Source: CAZWVM01 sp964637705
GTDB lineage: Bacteria > UBA8481
DNA: 15,254 nt
Direction of reading: 5' to 3'
NCBI GenBank assembly: GCA_964637705.1
Contig: CAZWVM010000079.1
Span: 1-15,254 of the forward strand
Under the pieces are notes generated by a model that saw only the letters and a program-made list of their open reading frames with translations, searched no databases and was not told the DNA's origin. The first letter of the stretch is position 1, and the number at the start of each line of letters is the position of its first letter. Both the position numbers and the translations under genes were made by a program. Shown here in pieces: positions 7,948 to 15,254 of this stretch.

Positions 7948-8769
7948 ATGACGAATCGACTCGCCGCGGCTCTCGCGATCGGACTTTCCTTCGCCTTCCT
8001 CGCTCTCCCCTCGCCAGCCCAGCCCGCGCCCGCTCCGGCCTCATCCGCCCCGGCTTCGACGGAGGCGGTCCCCGCCCCCGAGGCCGTTCCCGCCGCGCCG
8101 CCCGTCGAGGCCGCGCCCCCCGCCGACAAGCCTCTCTCCGTCGGCGACTACTACTTCCGCGGCGGCTTCGTGATGCACTTCATTCTCCTCTGCTCGATCT
8201 TCGCCGCCGCCATCTCCATCGAGCGCCTCTACCACTACCGCCGCGCACGCACCGACCACCGCAAGCTCCTGGCCGACATCAAGGCGCTCCTCGCCGAAGA
8301 ACTCATCTACAAGGCGATGGCGCGCTGCGACGAGGACCGGGGGCCTGTCGCGCATGTCCTCAAGGCGATCCTGAAGAACAAGGACCGCGACGCGGACACC
8401 GTGCGCGACGCGGTGGACCAGGCGAGCCTGGAGGAACTGCCGCGTCTCGAGCGCCGCATGCACATTCTCGGGGTCATCCCCAACGTCTCCACCCTTCTCG
8501 GGCTCCTCGGCACCATCCAGGGCATGATCATGACCTTCGCGGCGATCGCCGCGACCACCACCGGCGTCGTCAACGTCCACATCCTCGCCAACGGCATCTG
8601 GACCGCCATGCTCACGACCTTCTTCGGTCTCGCCGTCGCCATCCCGGTGACGATCGTGCACACGTACCTGACGAGCGAGATCCGCAAGTTCGCGATCGCG
8701 ATGGAGCACTCGTCGGCCGAGCTCGTCCATTACCTGCAGCACCAGCCGAGCCGGGGCGATGAGATTTAG
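7948..8769 (+). CDS. exbB: ExbB/TolQ/MotA-family proton channel with signal peptide and Ala/Pro-rich extension
   Basis: A 273-residue inner-membrane channel subunit that, with ExbD, uses the proton motive force to energise TonB. I chose ATG 7948 because GAGGAG (7935-7940) lies 7 nt upstream; ATG 7942 and GTG 7933 are too close to it. The N-terminus is a signal peptide (LAAALAIGLSFAFLALPSPAQ), then an Ala/Pro-rich periplasmic stretch (26-62). Three membrane spans follow: about 73-93, 172-202 and 213-240. The family signature PNVSTLLGLLGTIQGMI (178-194) includes Thr189 in the conserved GLLGT motif, and TTFFGLAVAIP (223-233) is the third-span motif. The usual large cytoplasmic loop lies between spans 1 and 2. 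An added signal peptide and extension recall TtpC-like ExbB proteins of TonB2-type systems, though here the extension is short. It overlaps exbD by 11 nt. Confidence 0.93.
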   Translation: MTNRLAAALAIGLSFAFLALPSPAQPAPAPASSAPASTEAVPAPEAVPAAPPVEAAPPADKPLSVGDYYFRGGFVMHFILLCSIFAAAISIERLYHYRRARTDHRKLLADIKALLAEELIYKAMARCDEDRGPVAHVLKAILKNKDRDADTVRDAVDQASLEELPRLERRMHILGVIPNVSTLLGLLGTIQGMIMTFAAIAATTTGVVNVHILANGIWTAMLTTFFGLAVAIPVTIVHTYLTSEIRKFAIAMEHSSAELVHYLQHQPSRGDEI

Positions 8770-9190
8770 ATACGCCTCGACGCCGGCCGGCTCCGACCGG
8801 CCGACGATCGACATGACCCCGATGATCGACATCGTCTTCAATCTCCTCCTCTTCTTCCTCCTCTCCTCGTCCTTCGTCCAGCACACCTCGCTCGAGGTGA
8901 AACTCCCGCAGGCCTCGACCTCGGTCTCCTTCGAGGGCGAGGCGGTGGTGGTCGAACTGACGCGCGACGACCGGATCTTCGTGCAGGGCAAGGAGGTCTC
9001 TCTTCCCGACCTCCCGGGCCGGCTGAAGGAGCTCTATCCCGATCCCGAGAGCGGCAAGCCGCTCCTGATCCGCGCCGACGAGCACGTCTTCCACGGCCGC
9101 GTCGTCACGCTGCTCGACATCGCCCGGTCCGTCGGCGTCTCGCAGTTGAACGTCGCGACGATCCCCTCCAAGACCGGGAACGAGCGGTAG
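8759..9190 (+). CDS. exbD: ExbD/TolR-family energy-transducing protein
   Basis: A 143-residue single-span protein that partners ExbB. A short cytoplasmic N-terminus is followed by the family signature IDMTPMIDIVFNLLLFFLL; Asp24 is the conserved proton-binding membrane Asp (Asp25 in E. coli ExbD). The periplasmic domain (about 45-138) has the ExbD/TolR pattern, with LPQAS after the membrane span, a KPLLIRADEHVFHGRVV strand-helix and a C-terminal VSQLNVAT. Its ATG lies inside the end of exbB (11-nt overlap), and no strong Shine-Dalgarno is seen, so translation is probably coupled to exbB. Together with the following tonB this argues for ExbD rather than TolR. Confidence 0.95.
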   Translation: MRFRYASTPAGSDRPTIDMTPMIDIVFNLLLFFLLSSSFVQHTSLEVKLPQASTSVSFEGEAVVVELTRDDRIFVQGKEVSLPDLPGRLKELYPDPESGKPLLIRADEHVFHGRVVTLLDIARSVGVSQLNVATIPSKTGNER

Positions 9191-9200
9191 GAGACGAGGC

Positions 9201-10274
9201 GTGCGGAGCGCGGCGCTGGAGCGGGACGACTCGATCTTCCCCTTCACGATGCTCCTCTCGCTCTTCATCCACGGGCTTCTCTTCTTCGTCAACTTCCTCT
9301 CTCCGCCCCAACCCGCGGTCGCCTCCGTCCAGTACATCTACCCCGACGTCAACTACCGCGTCTTCCCGGGGCAGAACTATTTCCGGCAGTACGCCCGAGA
9401 CGAGATCTTCACCCCGAACACCCGCGGCATCGCCGTGCCCCAATCCGGGGACGTGCGCGTCGAGCCGGACCAGTTGAGGCCGGAGCCGACGAGGCAAGTT
9501 CCCCTGAGAGGACAGCCGGACCCGCGCGAGGTGGCGTCGGTGCCGAATCGCGTCTTCCTCGGGGACCGCACCGCGCCGTCCGCGAACCAGGCGCCGGAGG
9601 AGGCCGCCGCGGAGGAACCCCGTCCGCGCACCGGCTCGTATCGCGCCTCGCTCACCATGCCCGAGGGCCCGGAGGGAATTGTGCAGCCGATGGAGCGGAC
9701 CTCGCGGCCCGACCCGGCCGGCAGCGCCCTGACGCAGTCGCCGAGCGGCCCGGCCTCCGGCCTGCGCTCCGGCGCCGCAACGCGTCCGGAATTGGCCTCC
9801 GCCGCGACCTCCCCCGGCGGCTTCACGCGCGGCGTCATCGACGTGCCCGGCCGGCCGCTCTCGGTCTCCCCCACGACGCCCCAGGCCGGCCGCTCCCTCG
9901 ATCATCGCCCCTACACCGATCCGGTCTCGGCCGGACCGATGGTCGACGCGAATCCGGTCGAGACGGCGCGGCCGAGCGGCGAGCCGAACGCGCCGTCGGA
10001 CGGTTCCCCCGGCTACGGCCCGCGCCGGATCCTGTACAAGCCCCTGCCGGAGTACCCCGAGTGGGCCGAGCGCGACCGCGTCCAGGCCACGCCGCAGTTC
10101 TACGTCACCGTCGGCTCGGACGGCCGCATCTCCCGCGTCCGCCTTTCCATCTCCTCCGGTTACGCCGAATTGGACCGCCTCGCCGAGGCCTCGGTCCGGC
10201 GGTGGATCTACGAACCCCGGCCCGGCCAGACCGAGGAACGCCGCGTCGTCGTGAGGTTCGTGCTGAAGAACTGA
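9201..10274 (+). CDS. tonB: TonB energy-transducing protein
   Basis: A 357-residue protein with a GTG start; GGAG at 9190-9193 lies 7 nt upstream and overlaps the exbD stop. One N-terminal membrane span (about 12-35) carries Ser20 and His24 (LLSLFIHGLLFF), matching the Ser-x-x-x-His pattern of TonB anchors that meets ExbD. A long periplasmic linker rich in Pro, Arg, Ser and Gly (about 60-270) spans the periplasm. The C-terminal TonB domain (275-357) is recognisable from YKPLPEYPEWAERDRVQ, VTVGSDGRISRVRL, ASVRRWIYEPR and the final VVVRFVLKN. The linker has no classic Glu-Pro/Lys-Pro repeat. The likely partner is a TonB-dependent outer-membrane receptor, but none is encoded here. The gene ends 13 nt from the convergent methyltransferase-glycosyltransferase gene. 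Confidence 0.93.
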   Translation: MRSAALERDDSIFPFTMLLSLFIHGLLFFVNFLSPPQPAVASVQYIYPDVNYRVFPGQNYFRQYARDEIFTPNTRGIAVPQSGDVRVEPDQLRPEPTRQVPLRGQPDPREVASVPNRVFLGDRTAPSANQAPEEAAAEEPRPRTGSYRASLTMPEGPEGIVQPMERTSRPDPAGSALTQSPSGPASGLRSGAATRPELASAATSPGGFTRGVIDVPGRPLSVSPTTPQAGRSLDHRPYTDPVSAGPMVDANPVETARPSGEPNAPSDGSPGYGPRRILYKPLPEYPEWAERDRVQATPQFYVTVGSDGRISRVRLSISSGYAELDRLAEASVRRWIYEPRPGQTEERRVVVRFVLKN

Positions 10275-10287
10275 GGCGCCGGACGGC
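10275..10287. other. Convergent gene junction with a small shared hairpin
   Basis: Only 13 nt separate the stops of tonB and the methyltransferase-glycosyltransferase gene. A small stem CGGC-TTAC-GCCG spans into the latter's stop codon, but no T-tract is present on either strand, so there is no recognisable intrinsic terminator between the two operons. Confidence 0.5.
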
Positions 10288-11739
10288 TTACGCCGGAATG
10301 CGCAGCTTGATCCTCTTCAAGGCCACCCAGCACATCTTCAGAAGCAAGAGACCGTGGGTGAAGCGCGAGATCTTGGTGTCGCCGTAGAGGCGGTCGCGAT
10401 AGCGGATGGGGATCTCGACGATCTTCAAGTTGAGGCGCGCCGCGCCGAAGAGCAGGTCGAAGTCGCCGAAGGGATCGAACTCGCCGAACCACGCGCGGTT
10501 CGCCGCGATCCGGTCGTAGTGGGCGCGGCTGAAGACCTTCGTGCCGCAGAGCGTGTCCTTCAGGGTCTGCCCCAGGAGGAAGGAGAAGACCAGGGCGAAG
10601 AACTTGTTGGCGATGAGATTCAGGGGTCTCATCGCCTTGCTCTCCATGGCGTAGACGAGGCGCGAGCCGTTGATGAACTCGCCCCGGCCCTCCTCGATCG
10701 CCGTGTAGAACTTCGGAAGGTCCTCCGGGGGCACGGTGAGATCGCCGTCGAGGATCATGAAGATGTCGTTCCGCGCGGCGGCGTAGCCCTTCCTCATCGC
10801 GTCGCCCTTGCCCTTGCCGTTCCCCTGGTCCACGAGGCGGATCTCGAGATGCCCCGCGTATTTCTCGATCATCTCCTGGATCTTTTCGCGTGTGCCGTCG
10901 GTGGAATTCCCGTCCACGAAGATCAGCTCGGTGTGCGTCCCCATCTTGGGCAGCCGCTCGCACGCCGCCTCGATATTCCCCGCCTCGTTCCGCACCGGAC
11001 AGATGACCGAAACGGTGCCGGGCCGCTCCGGTCGCAGCCCCCCGGGCGCGGGACGCGCGACGAAGTAGGTGACGAGCCCGAGGCGGTGAATCCAGGGCAG
11101 GGCGCCGACGACGCGGTTGACGAGATCGGAGAGGAGAGGGATGCCGACGGGAAGGGGGCAGGCGTAGCCCCACTTGACCAGCTCGAACCCGTTCAGGGAG
11201 AGGAGGTTCGAGACGTCCTCGACGCCGAACCAGTTGAGGTTCGACTGGGGCATGCGCATGCCGAGCTTCTCGCCGAGCTTCAGGATCGGCGCCCAGAGGT
11301 AGTTGTAGTTGATGATGACGAGGCGCGTGTCGGGGCGGCAATTCGCATGGACGTTGCGGAAGGCCCGCCAGACGTCCTCGATGTCGCAGAGACTGTTGAT
11401 GAAGGTGACCGCGTCATAGGTTCCCTCGATCGGCTCCGTCTGCACGTCCGCGGCCCGGAACTCGAGGTGCGGGAAGGAGGCGCGGGCGGCCGCGACGACG
11501 GCGGGAGCGAAATCGACGCCAACGCCGCGGGAGGGCTTGAGGTCGTCGAGGAAGTAGCCCATGCCGCAGCCGACGTCCAGAACCGAGCGGCCGCGGCCGA
11601 CGAGTTCCTGGGCGAGCGTGGAGACCTGCCGGAAGTAGTAGGCGTTCCGCTTCCGGAAGAGAGAGGAGTTGCCGATGTTGGAGTCGTAGAAACGACGAAC
11701 GTCCTCGGAGCGCGTCAGCGCGAAGTCACTTGAGGCCAT
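10288..11739 (-). CDS. Fused SAM-dependent methyltransferase and family 2 glycosyltransferase
   Basis: A 483-residue two-domain protein. Residues about 15-230 form a class I methyltransferase: motif I VLDVGCGMGYF (53-63), acidic Asp76 in GVGVDFAP and the post-motif YDAVTFINSL (108-117). Residues about 242-460 form a GT-A family 2 glycosyltransferase of the dolichyl-phosphate-mannose-synthase type: VSVICPVRNEAGNIEAA (243-259), FVDGNSTDGT (274-283), the metal-binding DGD (331-333), DTLCGTKVF (395-403) and GDFDLL (425-430). There are no multiple C-terminal membrane spans; the tail is moderately hydrophobic and basic. I chose ATG 11739 because GAGGAG lies 7 nt upstream (11747-11752); the frame is open further but overlaps the preceding gene. 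The 14-nt overlap with the fucose-synthase-like gene indicates coupling. It probably builds or modifies a lipid-linked sugar or surface glycan; substrates are unknown. Confidence 0.9.
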   Translation of the reverse strand: MASSDFALTRSEDVRRFYDSNIGNSSLFRKRNAYYFRQVSTLAQELVGRGRSVLDVGCGMGYFLDDLKPSRGVGVDFAPAVVAAARASFPHLEFRAADVQTEPIEGTYDAVTFINSLCDIEDVWRAFRNVHANCRPDTRLVIINYNYLWAPILKLGEKLGMRMPQSNLNWFGVEDVSNLLSLNGFELVKWGYACPLPVGIPLLSDLVNRVVGALPWIHRLGLVTYFVARPAPGGLRPERPGTVSVICPVRNEAGNIEAACERLPKMGTHTELIFVDGNSTDGTREKIQEMIEKYAGHLEIRLVDQGNGKGKGDAMRKGYAAARNDIFMILDGDLTVPPEDLPKFYTAIEEGRGEFINGSRLVYAMESKAMRPLNLIANKFFALVFSFLLGQTLKDTLCGTKVFSRAHYDRIAANRAWFGEFDPFGDFDLLFGAARLNLKIVEIPIRYRDRLYGDTKISRFTHGLLLLKMCWVALKRIKLRIPA

Positions 11740-12670
11740 GCCGGTTCTCCTCGTACCACGCGATCGTCTCCGCGAGCCCCTCCTCGAAGGGGATCTCCGC
11801 CCTCCACCCGAAGAGCCTCTTCGCGCGCGACGTGTCGAGGCAGCGGCGCGGCTGGCCGTCGGGTTTCGACGCATCCCATTCGACGCGGCCCTTGAAGCGC
11901 GCCATCTTCCGGATCAGCATCGTGAGATCCCGGATCGAGATCTCCTGACCCGAGCCGAGGTTGACCGGCTCGTCGCCGTCGTAACGCTCCGCGGCGGCCA
12001 CGAGCCCGCGCGCGCAGTCCCGCACGTGCAGGAACTCGCGCGTCGCCGCGCCCGTGCCCCACGCCGTGACGACCTCGTCACCTCTCTCCCGCGCCTCGAC
12101 GTATTTCCGCACCAGGGCCGGTATGACGTGCGAGGTCTCGAGGTCGAAGTTGTCGCGAGGACCGTAGAGATTGACGGGCAGGAGGAAGACGGCGTTGGTC
12201 CCGTACTGGGCCCGGTAGCTCTGGCACTGGACGAGGAGAGCCTTCTTCGCGATGCCGTAGGGAGCGTTGGTGGACTCGGGATAGCCGTTCCAGAGCTCCT
12301 CCTCGCGGAAGGGCACGGGCGTGAGACACGGGTAGGCGCAGATCGTCCCGGCCACGACGATCTTCTCGACCTTGGCCAGCCGCGCCTCCTCGATGACGTG
12401 CAGACCCATCGCCATGTTGTCGTAGAAGAACCGGCCCGGGTTCGCCCGGTTGGCGCCGATCCCGCCGACGACGGCCGCGAGGTGGATGACGAGATCCGGG
12501 GTGGTCTCGCGGAAGAGCCGGCGGCAGACGTCTTCGCGCCGGAGGTCCCAGTCCTTCGAGCGCGGAACGAGGATCTTCGACGGCTCACGCCGCTTCAATT
12601 CCTCGACGACGAAGGAGCCGAGAAAGCCGGCGCCCCCCGTGACGATGATCCTCTTTCCCCTCAGGTCCAT
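11726..12670 (-). CDS. fcl: GDP-L-fucose-synthase-like NAD(P)-dependent epimerase/reductase
   Basis: A 314-residue extended short-chain dehydrogenase. The N-terminal TGGAGFLG (11-18) is the Rossmann GxxGxxG. It follows E. coli Fcl (WcaG) closely: HLAAVVGGIGANRANP (63-78), SHVIPALVRKY (180-190), a WGTG...REFLHV segment, and DASKPDGQPRRCLD near the end. Fcl catalytic residues align with a constant offset of two: Cys111, Tyr138, Lys142 and His181 are kept, while the catalytic Ser is Thr109. Fcl turns GDP-4-keto-6-deoxymannose into GDP-L-fucose in the cytoplasm; a related deoxysugar is possible. No gmd (GDP-mannose dehydratase) is in view. It starts 23 nt after bamA and overlaps the methyltransferase-glycosyltransferase gene, so it supplies nucleotide sugar in the same operon. 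The Shine-Dalgarno is weak (GAGATGAGA). Confidence 0.85.
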   Translation of the reverse strand: MDLRGKRIIVTGGAGFLGSFVVEELKRREPSKILVPRSKDWDLRREDVCRRLFRETTPDLVIHLAAVVGGIGANRANPGRFFYDNMAMGLHVIEEARLAKVEKIVVAGTICAYPCLTPVPFREEELWNGYPESTNAPYGIAKKALLVQCQSYRAQYGTNAVFLLPVNLYGPRDNFDLETSHVIPALVRKYVEARERGDEVVTAWGTGAATREFLHVRDCARGLVAAAERYDGDEPVNLGSGQEISIRDLTMLIRKMARFKGRVEWDASKPDGQPRRCLDTSRAKRLFGWRAEIPFEEGLAETIAWYEENRHGLK

Positions 12671-12693
12671 GTTCGTCTCATCTCATCCCGCGA

Positions 12694-15254
12694 TCAGAAC
12701 GTCTGCCCGATCGAGAAATGGAACTGGCCGCGGTTCTTGTTCGGGAAGTCCAGCCCGTAACCGTAGTCGAGGCGGATCGGGCCGAGGGGCGTGTTGAAGC
12801 GCACGCCGGCGCCCACGCCCGAAACGAGATCGTCCACGCCGATCTCCCACTCGCCGTCATAGACCGCCCCGATGTCGTAGAAGAAGGCCATCGACATGCT
12901 CTTGTCGTCCGTGAACGGGATCCGGTACTCGATGTTGCCGAGCGCGAAGGAGCGGCCCGGGCCCACCAGCGTGCCGGTCGGCGTGTAGACCTGCACGCTG
13001 CGGTCGCGGTAGCCGCGGATCGAGTTCGAACCGCCGAGGTAGAACTTCTCCGCCGTCGGCACCGAGTTGTCGCGCTCGAAGAAGTTCGTGATCGTGGAGT
13101 ACTGCGCGCGCAGCGCGATGGCGTGGTTCGTCCCGAGCCCCTTGCGGAAGAAGGAATAGGAGAACGAGGGGCGGTCGAAGGAGACGTTGCCCCCGAGAAT
13201 CCGGCTCGCGAACTGGTTGCCCAGTTCGAAGACATGGCCGCCCAGGGGGAACTGGACGTCGTCGCGCGTGTCGTGCACGTAGGTCGTGCCCAGGGACGTG
13301 GTCGTGCGCTCGTAGCGGCTGGAACCGGGCCAGCCGACCTCGGCCTGGACGTCGGTCGGCGCCAGGCTCGTGACCTTGAGCAATTCGACCTGCTCGACAC
13401 GGTAGGCGTAGGAGAGCCTCCCGTACTGGCCGCGCCGGTGCCCGAGCCGGATGCTGCCGCCGCGCCGCCTCCAGTCGAAACCCTCCCGCTCCTGGTAGGT
13501 GTTGAAGAGATCGAACCCCAGGGAGACCGGGCGGTTCCGCCAGTACGGCTCCGTCCACGAGAGTGAGAAGGAATTCTTGCTTCCGCCGTACTCGGCCGAG
13601 AAGGAGATCTCCTGGCCGGCGCCGGTGAAGGTCCAGAGATCGAAGGGATCGAAGTTGCGCTTGGTGACGGAAACGAACCCGACGAGCTTGTCGACGCTGG
13701 AGTAACCGGCGCCGAATTGCAGTTGCCCGGTCTTCCCTTCCGCCATCCGGACGGCCAGAACCCGCTGGTCCGGCTTGGTGCCCTCGCGGAGATCCATCCG
13801 CACCGAGCCCGGCTCGAAGAACTGCAGGGCCTCGAGCCTCTTCCGAGCGTTCTCGATCTCCTCGCCGTTCAAGACCTCGCCCGGGTTCAGGTGGATCTCG
13901 CGCGTGATCACGCGCTCCCGGGTCTTGGTGTTGCCCTCCACGATGATGTTCTCGAGGTAGAGAATCCGCCCCTCCTCGACGCGGATCACGAAATCCACGA
14001 TCCCGCCCTGCTGGTCCAGGCGCTCCTGCGGCACGATGCGGCACTCCGCGTAGCCGTGCCGCGAGGTCGCCAGCCTCATCTCCTCCATCGACTCGAAAAA
14101 CTTGCGGGCGCGGAAGGTCTTGCCGCGGGTCGGGCGGAGCATGCCGAGAAGCTGGTCGGACGAGACGGCCGTGTTGCCGACGAAGGAGACCTCCCCGATC
14201 TTGTACTGGGGGCCCTCCTTGACGACGACGTCGAGGATCATCCGGCCGCGGTCGTCGTACGTGATGACCGGATCCTCCATGGTGGCCGAGAGGAACCCGC
14301 GCTCGACGTACCGCCCGATGATCTTCCGGCGGTCCTCCTCGAACTCCGATTCCTTGTAGACCCGGCCTCCGCCCGTCTTCATGTGCCAGTTCAGGCTCCA
14401 GTCGGAGAAATACTTGTTGCCGATGAGATTCATCCGCGCGACCTTCACCTTGTCATTCTCGGAGACGCGGAAGGTGACGGCGACGGGCGGGAGGCTCTGG
14501 GCCGGCTCTCCCTCCTTCGGCGCGGACGCGACGACCTGGGTCTCGACCGTGACCGTCGCGCGAAGATACCCCTCGTTCCCGAGGTAGTCTTCCATCGCGG
14601 ACCGCGTGCGCTCGACGGCGGGCACCGAGAAGGGGGCGCCCTCGGAAAGCCCCATCACGCCGCGGATATCGGCCTCCTTGATGCGGCGCAGGCCGACGAT
14701 CTTCAGGGAGGCGATCTTCGGGCGCTCCCTCACGCGCAGGACGACCGCGCCCTCGCCCTCGATCTCGCCCTGCTCGATCGCCGCATACACGTCGTCGAAG
14801 CGCCCCGTGCCGTAGAGGCGCTTCAACTCGTCGCGGAAGGTGCGGCCGAGGTCCGGCAGGAGGTAGGTCTCACCGGTCTTGATCCTGGAGCCGGCGAGGA
14901 GCGAGGCCGTGTCCGGGGCGCCCTCGAGGCGCACGCCGGTGACGCGCAGGGTCGGTATCGTCTGCCGCACGATGATCTCGAACTTCGAGGGGGAGCCGTC
15001 CAACTCGCCGCTCTCGACGAGAACGACGTAGCTGCCGCCGAGGTGACCGGCCTGGAAACGGACGCCGCAGAGGCCGGAGGCGTCGGTCGTCGCGTCGTCC
15101 GCCGAGACGCCCTGGCCGAGAGACCCCTCGGGCTCGGAGACGATCCTGTACTGGACCGTCACGCCCTCGACCGGGTTGCCGTGAACGTCGGTGACGCGGG
15201 CCACCAAGGGCGCCATGGCGCGCTGGTTCACGCGCAGGACCTGGTTGTTCCCGC
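12694..15254 (-). CDS. bamA: BamA outer-membrane assembly factor with N-terminal Ig-like (Big_1) domain (partial, N-terminus off right edge)
   Basis: 852 residues are visible; the frame stays open through the right edge. The visible start (GNNQVLRVNQ, then APLVARVTDVHGNPVEGVTVQY) is a bacterial Ig-like domain of the Big_1/invasin type, about residues 1-97, so the GTG at 15231 lies inside it and is not the true start. Five POTRA domains follow at about 104-177, 178-266, 267-347, 348-429 and 430-505 (e.g. KIASLKIVGLRRIKEADIRG; IGEVSFVGNTAVSSDQLLGM). The C-terminal barrel (about 507-852) contains the L6 motif IRGY (745-748; VRGF/Y in the family) and ends in FHFSIGQTF with a terminal Phe, the outer-membrane beta-signal. 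Five POTRAs and the barrel match BamA, which inserts beta-barrel proteins into the outer membrane; TamA has three. The Ig-like extension is unusual. The fucose-synthase-like gene follows 23 nt downstream. Confidence 0.93.
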   Translation of the reverse strand, partial: GNNQVLRVNQRAMAPLVARVTDVHGNPVEGVTVQYRIVSEPEGSLGQGVSADDATTDASGLCGVRFQAGHLGGSYVVLVESGELDGSPSKFEIIVRQTIPTLRVTGVRLEGAPDTASLLAGSRIKTGETYLLPDLGRTFRDELKRLYGTGRFDDVYAAIEQGEIEGEGAVVLRVRERPKIASLKIVGLRRIKEADIRGVMGLSEGAPFSVPAVERTRSAMEDYLGNEGYLRATVTVETQVVASAPKEGEPAQSLPPVAVTFRVSENDKVKVARMNLIGNKYFSDWSLNWHMKTGGGRVYKESEFEEDRRKIIGRYVERGFLSATMEDPVITYDDRGRMILDVVVKEGPQYKIGEVSFVGNTAVSSDQLLGMLRPTRGKTFRARKFFESMEEMRLATSRHGYAECRIVPQERLDQQGGIVDFVIRVEEGRILYLENIIVEGNTKTRERVITREIHLNPGEVLNGEEIENARKRLEALQFFEPGSVRMDLREGTKPDQRVLAVRMAEGKTGQLQFGAGYSSVDKLVGFVSVTKRNFDPFDLWTFTGAGQEISFSAEYGGSKNSFSLSWTEPYWRNRPVSLGFDLFNTYQEREGFDWRRRGGSIRLGHRRGQYGRLSYAYRVEQVELLKVTSLAPTDVQAEVGWPGSSRYERTTTSLGTTYVHDTRDDVQFPLGGHVFELGNQFASRILGGNVSFDRPSFSYSFFRKGLGTNHAIALRAQYSTITNFFERDNSVPTAEKFYLGGSNSIRGYRDRSVQVYTPTGTLVGPGRSFALGNIEYRIPFTDDKSMSMAFFYDIGAVYDGEWEIGVDDLVSGVGAGVRFNTPLGPIRLDYGYGLDFPNKNRGQFHFSIGQTF

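Noticed and set aside
10354..11733. 459-codon plus-strand frame opposite the methyltransferase-glycosyltransferase gene
   Set aside because: Shadow frame rich in Val, Asp, Glu and Arg; no domain, and the minus-strand protein has complete catalytic motifs.

Overview
The window is GC-rich (apart from short A/T-rich intergenic repeats) and comes from a diderm (Gram-negative-type) bacterium. It carries BamA, a complete ExbB/ExbD/TonB energy-transducing set and exported proteins with Sec signal peptides. A FlgD-type Ig-like domain in the first gene, an Ig-like domain in front of BamA, and a ClpC-type unfoldase are compatible with an uncultured lineage of the FCB/Eisenbacteria/deltaproteobacterial kind. 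That placement is inference; no marker here fixes the phylum.

Left edge (1-1209, minus strand): the N-terminal 264 residues of a secreted Ig-like/beta-propeller-type protein that runs off the left end, then tRNA-Val(UAC) and tRNA-Gly(GCC). The two tRNAs are separated almost entirely by a striking inverted repeat built of A/T-rich heptads (GCAAAAG / CTTTTGC). Between the tRNAs and the first plus-strand protein gene (1210-1755) lie the tRNA-Gly promoter, a T-rich tract, a probable non-coding RNA of about 265 nt with its own promoter and a strong intrinsic terminator, and a second copy of the heptad element.

Plus-strand block A (1756-4792): a hexapeptide acyltransferase followed 7 nt later by clpC, a AAA+ unfoldase with N-domain, D1, UVR-type middle region and D2. 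The two are probably translationally coupled. Plus-strand block B (4917-10274): a compact five-gene operon with 8-11 nt gaps or an overlap. It encodes a large periplasmic TPR protein, a small exported protein with a C-terminal membrane anchor, an ExbB with its own signal peptide and an Ala/Pro-rich periplasmic extension, ExbD and TonB. Together these look like a proton-motive-force-driven machine acting on an outer-membrane receptor or envelope process; no receptor gene is in the window.

Minus-strand block C (10288-15254, transcribed right to left, convergent with block B): bamA (N-terminus beyond the right edge, preceded in the protein by a Big_1-like Ig domain), then a GDP-L-fucose-synthase-like reductase/epimerase, then a fused methyltransferase-glycosyltransferase. 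This links outer-membrane protein assembly with surface-glycan synthesis in one transcription unit. The most unusual items are the heptad inverted-repeat elements, the unassigned terminator-ended ncRNA, the TPR/small-anchor/extended-ExbB TonB operon and the Ig-fused BamA.
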